NCBI GenBank assembly: GCA_027574665.1
Contig: CM050690.1
Coordinates: 68,119,433 to 68,183,432, forward strand
Direction of reading: 5' to 3'
Length of the DNA: 64,000 nt
Source: Rhynochetos jubatus
Lineage: Eukaryota > Chordata > Aves > Eurypygiformes > Rhynochetidae
A program made the translations under genes and the position numbers. The notes under the pieces are model-generated. The model was not told the origin of the DNA. It saw nothing but the letters and a program-made list of their open reading frames with translations, and made no database searches. Below, piece after piece: positions 45,701 through 55,375 of this stretch; position 1 is the first letter of the stretch; every line of letters begins with the position of its first letter.

Positions 45701-47010
45701 ACACTGTAGGTTAATCAGTTTAAAAACTGCAGTTTATAACAATCAGCAGAAGTTCACTGGGAGAGGGAAGAGATAGTGTGCAGTGGCAGAGGCGGAAAGA
45801 GATCCGACAAGGACACATACACAGCAACAGTACCTCAGGCAGCTTGTCCTAGGTTCCTGGGCTCAGGTACATTGGTGCAGTCATCAGGTACACCCCTTCG
45901 ACAGGTATCAGCAATGCTGCCCAGGTTACCCTAACTGCTCAAGTACCAAGATGCCAGATTAACCCCAGTCAGGTTTTGCAGTCTGCCCCTCTGCCTCTTG
46001 CCTACATTTGGATCTTGCCCTCTGCATCCTCTCCCCTTGTAGGTGCAGGCAACACTGATGTGTGGAGGCAGGGGATTGCACAGGCATGAGCTTCACTGTA
46101 AGGTGAGCAGGAAGAGACGTGATGGGACGGGAGATGCTGATTAGTCCACCCCTCAATCATTCCCCCTCCCCACTCAGTCCACCCTTTCCAAACACCCTCT
46201 AGGTGGCTGCAGCAGCAGGGTTGGCAAATGGGGAAAAAGACAGAAATAGAGAAAGCAGCAAGCAGGGAAGCATTTTTTCAGCAGCAGCATGGCACTCTAA
46301 GGGCTGAGAAAGTCTGCCAGGGTGGTAGGGTGCAAAGATGCCTGAAAACACAGCTGGAAGGAGCCTCTTGCTCACTGCTGCTTGTATCTGAGTCTAGCTA
46401 ACTGAGCTGGGTGGAGATGAAGGGTAGCGTGAAGTCTCCTTCAGCTCTAAGCAGGCCTGGTATTTTGGCAAAGCTCTAGCTCAGGGCTTTTTGGGTTTAG
46501 ATTTTTTTTGGACGATCATTCTCCATAAAGAAATGGCTTGTGGCGAGGCAGACAGAACAGAATCCTAATTCTCCTGCTCCCTGAGTCACTCCTCACAGTT
46601 TCAGCAGACTTTGCAGCCAGTCAGTCTACCTTCAGCCCTATTATGCTTTCTGAGTGCCCTGATATGATAAACAGAATATTAATAATTATTACACTATTAA
46701 TCATAACAACCATTAACAGTGTTTTCTACCTTGTCAACACAAAGCAAGTATACTCAACTCTGAAGCTTCCTTGCTCTGTGAAAAAGCACTGCAGCTATAT
46801 ACAGTCCCCTATCCTGGGACAAGTCAGTGCTTCTTACAATGAAGACTTGCAAAGACTCATTTTTTCATGACTCTTTTCCATTTTAATTATAGTTTTATCT
46901 TGTGAAAATACTGTTCTCAAGAAAACTGTATCCAGAGCACTGTCTGCTTGATTGGACAGCACTCTCCACTGTTACTGACTGCCAGGTTTTCATGTTTCTT
47001 CTTTTACCCA
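39776..47010. other. Intergenic sequence, no gene recognised
   Basis: Seven kilobases without a recognisable gene. It has a TG/CA hairpin microsatellite at 42146-42167, an A-rich patch near 43990-44075, and a 170-codon open stretch at 44317-44829 with no domain and no sign of being coding. Confidence 0.5.
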
Positions 47011-47697
47011 CAGAATCACTGAATCATAGAACCATAGGATATCTCAGATTGGAAGGGACTCATTAGGATCAACTCCCTGATCCTTGCAGGACTACCTAAA
47101 ACTAAACCATATGACTAAAAACGTCATCTGGACATTCCTCAAATCTGACAGGCTGGGTGCTCTGAGCGCTGCCCCCCCAGAGCCTGTCCCAGTGCCCTCC
47201 CACCCTTGCAGTGAAGAACCTTTTCCTAGTCCCCAGTCGGACCTTCCCCTCAGGCAGCTTCATTCCATCTCCTCATGTCCTGTCGCTGGTCACCAGAGGG
47301 AGGAGATCAGCACCTCCCCCTCCACTGCCCACCTGGAGGAAGCTGTAGCTGTAAGGAGGCCCCCCCTCAGCCTTCTCTGCTCCAGGCTGAGCAAACCAAG
47401 TGACCTCAGCTGCTCCTCCTCCGTCTTGCCCTCGAGGCCTTTCACCATCTTGGTCACACTCCAACAGTCTGATGTCCTACTTAAAATGTTTGGCTGCCAG
47501 GGCACACTGTTGACTCATATTCAATTTGCCATCAACCCAAACCCCCAGCTCTCTTTCCACAGGGCTACTCTCCAGCCTCTTATGCTCCACTTTGTATATG
47601 TAACCAGGATTATCCTGTCCCAGGAGGAGAATCCTATCTTCCTCCTGTTGAATTTCATATGGTTGGTAATCCAGGCCTTAAACAGCCTGACCTGAAG
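47011..47697 (-). mobile_element. CR1 LINE 3' part, minus strand, with internal deletion
   Basis: Starts with the inverted CR1 tail AGAATCACTGAATCATAGAA and AGATTGGAAGGGACTCATTA. It continues with GTGAAGAACCTTTTCCTAGT, GTCGCTGGTCACCAGAGGGA, GCTGAGCAAACCAAGTGACC and TTTCACCATCTTGGTCACAC, all inverted CR1 3' sequence. After about 47500 it jumps to a more upstream CR1 segment (AATTTGCCATCAACCCAAAC, GAATTTCATATGGTTGGTAA), implying an internal deletion. The 203-codon plus-strand open frame over it is antisense and not a gene. Confidence 0.9.
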
Positions 47698-49050
47698 AAA
47701 CCTTGAACTATTCAGTGTGATGCATTTATCAGGATGCAGCCTGAGAACAAAAGTGCTCAGCTATGATGTCTTCCTGTTTGTCAAGACTAGTAAATATAAA
47801 AGCTACATCCAGAGGTAGGGAAAAGGGGAAAAAGAAGTGGTGATTCTCATGGCAATAGCAATTGCTTCCCATGGGACACCACCTAAACAACAGTATTGGG
47901 ATTTGCAGGTGAAAGACCATGAGATTAATGCCACAAGAACAGGAGCTTGAGGACAACAAAGGAAAAATACTGCTGCAGGCACTCTGGGATATACTGTCCC
48001 ACACTGTCTCCTCATGTGAATGGGCAGGGAGCTGCAAGTGGAAAGTGGGCTACAGGATTGCAGATGAAAGGCATTCCAGGCCAGCTAGGACGTTGCAAAA
48101 TTTGTTTCCTAGTGCCTTGTCCTTTCCTGTACCAGCCTGGATACAGGTGGAGTAATGACCTAGTGTTAAGAAGCAGTTAACTCAGGGGCTAAGGGCATGC
48201 AAAAGGAACCATCCCTTTATTGTGTGTGCATATTCTGCTTTACAGGAGATCTAGCTCAGCTGAAGTGACATGGGGAAGTAACCTGGCTTTCACGCTGCTC
48301 ATTGTTACTGGAGATGCTTGTGCCAGCTCACCAGAGCTGAGGATGAAACCTTTGTCAGAACAGAGAGAAAGCATCTCTCCTGTCCTGGTAGGTACCTAGT
48401 GTGGCTTTATGCTATTAAACATGCCCTGCAAGAGAAACAAGAGTGTCTTTATTCTGTTTCTCAGCAGCTCATGAAGAGTTTGAAGTGACGAAGCGTGCTG
48501 GCAATCCTTCCACACCCCTGCCCTTCACTTCCATTGTGTCCAGAGAAGCTTGAGACCTGTGCTCCCAGAACACAGCCAAAGAAAGCTTCAGGAACAGGCT
48601 GCGACTTTCCTCAGCCCTTATCCAGATGGAGCTATTCTAACTGGGAATAAAAAGGGATGACTTTATTTGCCTACACATTTGCGCAAAACATTACAAGAGC
48701 TGCTGTAGTGAATTCCTACCCATAGCAATTATCCATTATTTTCATTAAGGAAAACCAAAAGATGTTATACTCAGGTAGATGGAAGAAATCTTGTAATGTT
48801 CTCTCTCCCCTCTCTCTCCCAGCTCTGCTCCTCATACGTTTTCATTTTGTGATTATTCTTCATCCATATATACTTGAATTAGGAAAATGTATGGTTTTTA
48901 TTAGCAATAAAACTTCAGGGATTTTTTTTCCCTTACTGATTTTTCATAGATTTATGGATCCATAATCATTCACGTCACAGTCTGAGGGAGATGAGGCTGG
49001 AACAGGATAATAGCCCTTAAATCCCCTTCTCTAAGCACTCAGATCTTCCC
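47698..49050. other. Sequence upstream of KCNV2
   Basis: No repeat recognised. The promoter and 5'UTR of KCNV2 should lie toward the right end, but no clear TATA box or CpG island marks the transcription start. Confidence 0.5.
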
Positions 49051-49064
49051 TGTCAGCAAGATTA
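49051..49064 (+). promoter_or_regulatory. Candidate MAF half-site plus CRX/OTX core upstream of KCNV2
   Basis: TGTCAGCA (49051-49058, half MAF recognition element) directly abuts AGATTA (49059-49064, TAATCT on the other strand, a CRX-type core). It lies about 230 bp before the start codon. CRX and a large MAF factor are known drivers of photoreceptor genes. A chance match is possible. Confidence 0.3.
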
Positions 49065-49291
49065 AAACGGTCAACAGCAGTCTTCATGTGTCTATATCCC
49101 ACACGGAGCTTTCACAACAACTGGAGTGGTGGCTGTCAGGGAGAAAAATGCAGAACTGCTGCTGTGCGTGATACTACTAAGACAAAGAGAGAAGAAAACG
49201 GGTTTGTCAGCCTCTGTAGTGTTGGAAAGGACTGGTGTTAATTCCTTGATCAGGTGAATGCAAAGAAGGGAGAAGAGTAAGGAAAAACAGT

Positions 49292-50731
49292 ATGTTGCAG
49301 TTCAACATGCGGCGCCAGTTTCCTTTCCTAAAACATAAAGGCAGAGAGAGGGAAGCACCAAACGTCCTCCCGCAGCCTGACAAGGGGAAGGATAAGGAAG
49401 ACATGCACGTAGCCAAGCAGAGTGGTTTTCCTGCTACCAGCCCATTGAACTCCCAACCCCTACTGCTTCTGGGACCTGAAGGGAATTACAACTATTATGT
49501 GGACGATGAAGATGAGGAAGAGGAAGAGAAAGAGCAAGGAAAATGGCCAACTGCAGACATATTTGAGGGAGAAAACAAACCCTCATCATCCATTCCTTGC
49601 TCCCCCAACCTTTCCTCTGGCACCCCAGCCAAGGCTTCCACTTCATCTGTGCTGAACATCAATGTCGGTGGCCAAAGCTATCGCCTCACCTACCAGGCAG
49701 TGGCCATCTATCCCAAGACCCGCCTGGGCCGCCTAGCTACCTCCACTGACCGCCGCTGCCAGCTGGGCCTGTGCGATGACTACGCTGCCCAGGTAGATGA
49801 GTATTTCTTTGACCGGGACCCAGCTGTCTTCCAGCTGGTGTACAACTTCTATGCCTCAGGGGTGCTGCGTGTGCGGGACGAGCTGTGCCCCCGTAGCTTC
49901 CTGGAGGAGCTGAGCTACTGGGGCGTGCGGCTCAAATACACACCTCGCTGTTGCCGCATCTGCTTTGAGGAGCGCCGTGATGAGCTGAGCGAGCAGCTGA
50001 AGGTCCAGCGTGAGCTACGCTCCCAGGCAGAGGCTCAGGAGAACGAGCAGCTCTTCCACCACATGCGCTACTATGGTCCCCAGCGCTGGCGCCTCTGGAA
50101 CCTCATGGAGAAGCCCTTCTCCTCTGTCACTGCCAAGGTGATGGCAGTGGCCTCCAGCTTCTTTGTGCTCATCTCTGTGGTGGCCCTGGCACTCAACACA
50201 GTGGAGGAGATGCAGCAGGTAGACCGGAAGAGTGGAGAGAGCCGGCCTGTCTTGGAACACATTGAGACCCTGTGCATTGCATTTTTCACCCTGGAGTATC
50301 TGCTGCGCTTGGTCTCCACCCCAGACCTGCGCCGCTTTGCCAGCAGCGCCCTCAATGCAGTAGACCTCATTGCCATCCTGCCCCTCTACCTGCAGCTGCT
50401 GCTCGAATGCTTCGCTGATGACGACCAGCCCCGAGGTCGGGGCTCTCAGCATGAGCATGATATTGAGAAGGTGGGACGGGTGGGCAAGGTAGGACAAGTG
50501 CTTCGAATCATGCGCCTCATGCGCATCTTCCGCATCCTCAAGCTAGCCCGCCACTCCACAGGGCTGCGTGCCTTCGGCTTTACCTTGCGCCAGTGCTACC
50601 AGCAGGTGGGCTGCCTTCTGCTCTTTATTGCCATGGGCATCTTCGCCTTCTCTGCCATGGTCTACACAGTGGAGCACGACGTCTCCAGTACCAACTTCAC
50701 CAGCATCCCCCATGCTTGGTGGTGGGCTGCC
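49292..50731 (+). CDS. KCNV2: KCNV2 exon 1: N-terminus, T1 domain, S1-S5 and pore helix
   Basis: Encodes residues 1-480, ending WWWAA just before the selectivity filter. The donor GTAAGT starts at 50732 and lies between codons. The frame reads on to a stop at 50861-50863, but conservation with human stops at the donor, so the later residues are intronic. The exon is GC-rich compared with its AT-rich surroundings. The N-terminal 110 residues diverge most from human, except the EGNYNYY motif and the acidic run. Confidence 0.96.
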
Positions 50732-53700
50732 GTAAGTAAACACATCTTGCCTTGCTGGGTAGCCAGAGACCCTTCCTTCTTTCCCCTCCCCTTCCTTGCT
50801 AGAGTTGCTGCCAGTCTTGAAAACAGCAGGCTCAGATCAGTGAACAGCTGCTCTGAATCTTGAGCTTACAGCACATACGCACTCACTCATGCACACACAC
50901 ACGTACTCGTTCACCTCTGTTGCAAACTTAAATCAAGGCTTAATCAGGCAGTCAGTGTTGAAATTCGTATTTGACCAAATGTGTTTACATTTTTAACAAA
51001 GTGGGCAAAGAGACAGGGAAGAAAAGCATTTCCCCATTTAATCCTATTGTTGGTGTTGCAAAAAAAAAAAAAAAAAAGTAAAGCTTCCATCAGGCTAGCT
51101 GGTTGCAGGTGGACACAGGATTTTCATTCTTGTTCTTTTTGCAGATCTGCTGTGACCCATCATACAACTGCAAGATGATAAGACAGAGTTTATTAACTAT
51201 AGTCTGGTCACTCAAACTTGCAAAGCCGAAGCTGTCCAAGAGGTCTGGATGTTAAAAATGTGTTAGGACCAACAGTTGTTTTACACCAGAGACTGTGTTC
51301 TGTTTGTTAGATGGCACATCTAAGGCACGTGTCTGCACACACACGAAACACTGGCAGTTATTTATACTGTGTCAGACTTGCAGAGGAATAAGTACAAAAA
51401 GCAGTAGAATGGCTCAAGGGGTTGATAATGGGATAGACTGCCTTCTATATCTAGGTCACTGGTTTGAATCCCACATCAGTCAGAACTGAGAACTGGTTAA
51501 TGTCACCTTGAATCTTTTTTTGCAACCTCTGCCAGAAAGAGTGTGATTTTAGTCCCCTCCCAAGCACTTGGAACGAGGGTAACTGACTGAGTTTCAGCTG
51601 ACAAACCTCAGAAATGAACACAGAATTACCTCCTCTCTGGAGATTGCCACTGGGTTAGTGCTCTAAGACATTTGGGCACGTCTCTTTGAGAGATCTGAGC
51701 TGTCACTGGCCTGTACCATTCTGTGTTATGTGGAGGGACGTTTCTGAGGCATTTTCCAGGATGTTGGGTTTACATCTTTCAGGGGCATGAACATTTAGCT
51801 GGGAACATAGTCAATGACCTGGCAGAACCGTTCCAGCACCTCAGACTTGCAATTTACCTCTAAAGAGTTCAGGAAGCAATTCAACTCCATGTCTGTGTTG
51901 CTGCCTGAAGCATTCCAGAGCTGCAAAACAACAGCTCTGTTACGCTGCAGAAGATGTGCATATCTACAGTAGCCTGATCAGAGGGTAGTTAGTTACTGCA
52001 GGTGCTGAGAGAAGGCAAAGGGCCCGTGTCGTAGCCGTCCATGAGTCTAAGGCTTGATCTAGTCTGTCATCACATACATTTCATTTTGCAGCATCTGATG
52101 CTGGCCTCCATAATCCATGTTCATGGCAGGGCCCCGGGAGCACTTCTGACACCTGGGCCTGGCTATGGGGCTGGTTATGTCCCAGTCGCTTGTCTGGTTA
52201 AGAAAGCCCATGCAAATGGACTGGAGAGGAGTCAGAAAATCTTCTCATGCTGGGTGATTATCATAGGCTCTGGATGCACTGAGCTGCGTTTGGGGCCTAC
52301 AGTACAGCAGTGCCAACCCACCGAAGCTTCTTCTCCTAGCCAGCAGCCCTGGGACCCCACGGCCTGCACTTCTGGTTCAGCAACGGCTAATGAGATGTGG
52401 TGGTTTCCCATATACCTGTTGGTAGTGGTTCAGTGCATGGCAGAAAAACTGGTCGTACAGACAAGCGTAGGCATTTATATATGTGCATGTGCTGAATATC
52501 CTTTAAGCTGGGGCGTAGGAAGGAGGGAAAACATCAGTGTGAACAAAGGAAAGGCTCCTGTAATGTGACCTTCATAGACCATCTTTCGGTGATATACACA
52601 GGTTATGAAACAATTCATGATTCATACCTTACTAGGATAAGGATATTGGACTTATATTTTGTCTTCTGAACAGGCAGGATATATGCAAAATCTTTAGGGC
52701 TCATTTCTGCACGCTGGTGACACCATAATTTTTTAGATACTAGATACAATTCTTTAGAAACCTGTATGACTATGAATACATGAAAAAGGCCTATTTAGCT
52801 GAGCTAGTGTCTCCAAAAAAAGAGATGCAGCATTCACATTGTGTTTCCAAAGCACGAAACTCTTTTTGAAGCCTATTCATTACGAGTGAAAATTAATATA
52901 TCCAGATCACTCAAATTTCATTAAAATCCAACATCGCTCACAGTCTCACACAGAAAGAGAATTATCCCTCCCAAACTGCAACAGGCGGTGTAGAAGTCTA
53001 TGCCAGTGGAACAGAACCTTATCACAGGATAATGGTTTTGTCCTGGCTGGTAGAGATAAACATCTTGCCTTCATCTCAGTATTTATTTTTGGAGATATTT
53101 ATCCTGTATTATCATTCAAATCCAGTGACTTAATTTCCATTAAACCAAGTGACTAATCCTTTTTATTCCACAGGAAGCACCAGGTGCATCCTACAAATGT
53201 GCTTACCCAGTGCTGTCTCATGTACTCTAATTCTTTCTTCATTTAAAATAACATTTTATTTAGCATGTTAGAGGATGGCAGGCTGCAGACTGTGACCTTC
53301 CAAAGACTTATTTCTGTGCTAAAGCCACAGAGAATTACAGTGAAAGTCTTACTGGCAATGGTTTATTTCTGCCAAAGATCTAGATTGCTGTTTCACAGAT
53401 ACACACAGTGTGTTGACATACTATGAAAAGAATTAAATAAAATTCACTGGCTGAAAAAGACCCCTGGCACAGACTAGGAAGTGCCAGATGACAGAAGCCT
53501 GCAAGTTTTACCTGCCAGAGAAAAAGAAGCTATTTTTACTAAATGTAAAAATTATAAACAACGAAGATGCATGCAGTGTAAATATATAAATTAGGAGTTA
53601 TTTTATGCAGACTGTTTGGGAGTACATCACTCATAGGTAGCACCCCCATAAGCAAACATCCGTGAATTTTTGAAACTAAATTTTACAAAGAAAGTATTGC

Positions 53701-55025
53701 AGCACTTGGTATAACACCAGGTCCATATAAAACACAGTTCCTTCATGCATCCATAGAAAAAAGAGAAAATGCTGATGGACGGGAAGAAAAAAAGCCTGTG
53801 AAACGCTGTAGACAATGTGATGGCAAAATGTACATATTCAAATAAAGCAGATAAACTAAATAACACCAGTCCCACAAAGAAAAAATTATTTTAAACAACC
53901 CCCAAACCCTTCTTCAAAGGGGAATTCAGTGAAAATTTCCCACCTGTCAGTTAAACAGGAATATTCCCTGCTGATGGCACACATAAACCTTACTTTTGCA
54001 ACCTCTGACATACAGCTGAGCAGGAAGATCAAACAATTTAGCACTATAACTATATATGTTGCAAGCATACGCTGTGAGCAAAAAATTCCAGGCAACAGAG
54101 AAAGATCTGTCTTTTTTCCACACCTTCTTGTAGGTATGTAACCACTAAAGGGGATTTTATTTAGAAGCTTCAATGTCCTGGGTCACTTCTTCCTATAGTA
54201 CAAACATTACAAAAATATCTTTTACAATTAGCTGAAGCTTTTCGTGTGTTTTTCATTATTTCCTAAAATATATGACAAAGTTAATACTCAAAATACAACC
54301 TAAAGAGTAAGTCACAAAATACAGGGTTTTATAAGCACACTGGATTTAGACACAGGGCATCTGTTCCAAGTGACACGATGAGGGAGCAGGGCTGCAGTTA
54401 TCGCTGGATTTGCACGGTCAGGGAGCCATCTCTATCCGCTCACCACAGTCGAACAAACCCACCTTCTAGACGGGCGGGTGTGGAAATTGTTTGGAAATTC
54501 CCTCTGCAGGACAAAGCTGCTAAAAATCCTTCTGAATGATGTCAAACTGCAGTGTTTCTTTAAAGGACAAGAGGGATTTTTTTTTAATTAGGTATTTTTG
54601 TATAAGATGGTATAGAAAAAAGGCAGCAGAGAGTCAGGTTTATGATGCAAAGTGCAAAAACACTATCTTTAAAATTGTCCCCAATCCCTGAACATATTTG
54701 TTTGAATGTGTCTTCTCAGCTAATAAGCTGAATGTTGGTTTGCCTGTAGGTCAGCATCTCTACAGTGGGATATGGAGATATGTGTCCAGAAACACACCTT
54801 GGTCGCCTGTTTGCATTCCTCTGCATTGCGTTTGGAATAATCCTAAATGGCATGCCCATCTCCATTCTCTACAACAAATTCTCAGACTATTACAGCAAGC
54901 TGAAGGCCTATGAGTACACGGCTCTCAAGAAAGAAAGGGGGAAGGTGGACTTCACACGGAGAGCCATGAAGAAAATATCTGAATGCTGTGGGGAAGGTGC
55001 ATCCCGCCCTTTGTCTCAGCACTGA
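49292..55025 (+). CDS. KCNV2: KCNV2, voltage-gated potassium channel modifier subunit Kv8.2 (two exons, complete)
   Basis: Electrically silent Kv alpha subunit. In the family it does not form channels alone but joins Kv2 subunits and alters their gating in photoreceptors; human loss causes cone dystrophy with supernormal rod response. Exons 49292-50731 and 54750-55025 join in frame to 571 residues (human 545). Approximate parts: acidic N-terminus with [17 protein letters not shown] (63-79), T1 tetramerisation domain (about 120-225), S1 277-302, S2 320-341, S3 350-371, S4 402-420 ([17 protein letters not shown]), S5 436-458, selectivity filter TVGYGD (485-490) and S6 497-520. S6 has GMPISIL, lacking the second proline of the PXP hinge of conducting Kv subunits. 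The start is the first ATG after an in-frame TGA at 49247-49249, has A at -3, and gives ML as in human. Met6 (49307) is an alternative. Confidence 0.97.
50732..54749 (+). other. KCNV2: KCNV2 intron 1
   Basis: A 4-kb intron with donor GTAAGT and acceptor GCCTGTAG. It contains a CA-rich patch at about 50879-50912, an A18 run at 51060-51077 and a tRNA-derived SINE-like segment near 51405-51640. Otherwise no recognisable repeat. The 175-codon open stretch at 52041-52568 shows no domain. Confidence 0.85.
51405..51640 (+). repeat. Possible old tRNA-derived SINE
   Basis: TGGCTCAAGGG (51410-51420) resembles a pol III A box and GGTTTGAATCC (51461-51471) is one step from the B-box consensus GGTTCGAATCC. 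The spacing of 51 nt suits a tRNA-derived promoter. No cloverleaf with paired acceptor stem was found, so it is not a tRNA gene. Family and exact ends are unknown. Confidence 0.4.
54750..55025 (+). CDS. KCNV2: KCNV2 exon 2: selectivity filter, S6 and C-terminus
   Basis: Encodes residues 481-571: [19 protein letters not shown], then S6 [20 protein letters not shown], the conserved [19 protein letters not shown] and a short tail ending SRPLSQH with TGA at 55023-55025. The acceptor TGCCTGTAG ends at 54749. Human has Tyr where Cys492 stands here. The last 15 or so residues do not align with human. Confidence 0.96.
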   Translation, partial: VSISTVGYGDMCPETHLGRLFAFLCIAFGIILNGMPISILYNKFSDYYSKLKAYEYTALKKERGKVDFTRRAMKKISECCGEGASRPLSQH

Positions 55026-55375
55026 TATAGTTTGTGCTTTGAATACTGAGAGGGAACAGAGAAGCCGAAAGAGAAAGAAGGAAAACAGCCAAGCTAACTG
55101 AAGATAAACTGAAAAGGCCAAAAATAACAAAAGTAGATGGTAAAACCTGTTTTGAAGGGGGATGTTTTCAAAAGGAAAAAGGCTCGTATTACAACAACAG
55201 ATTTGGTTTTTGGCTTTGCTAGGCTGTGAGCAGCATGTAAGTGACCGTCAACTACCTGGAATGACGTTCATTCTTCAGAGTAACCACCCAGAAACTCTGA
55301 ATTAGACCCACTTGAAGATGTAACCCCTGTTCCTGATTAGACCCACAATAAAGACCCAACCTAATTGAACCAAAG
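55026..55375 (+). other. KCNV2: KCNV2 3' untranslated region (approximate end)
   Basis: Sequence after the stop codon. The first AATAAA is at 55347-55352, about 320 nt downstream, so a short UTR ending near 55370 is proposed. Longer forms cannot be excluded. Confidence 0.5.
55347..55352 (+). terminator. KCNV2: Likely KCNV2 polyadenylation signal AATAAA
   Basis: The first canonical hexamer after the KCNV2 stop codon. Confidence 0.5.

Noticed and set aside
47084-47695. 203-codon plus-strand open frame
   Set aside because: It lies entirely over the minus-strand CR1 3' region, so it is an accident of repeat sequence.
50015-50497. 160-codon minus-strand open frame
   Set aside because: Antisense shadow of the GC-rich KCNV2 exon 1.
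50732-50863. Read-through of KCNV2 exon 1 to a 523-residue protein
   Set aside because: The GTAAGT donor sits exactly where human exon 1 ends, and the filter and S6 are supplied by exon 2. Read-through would give a pore-less protein.
51405-51480. A functional tRNA gene
   Set aside because: The A and B boxes are present, but no acceptor or anticodon stem pairs could be drawn.
52041-52568. 175-codon open frame in the KCNV2 intron
   Set aside because: No recognisable domain. It sits in an intron whose flanking exons join cleanly without it.
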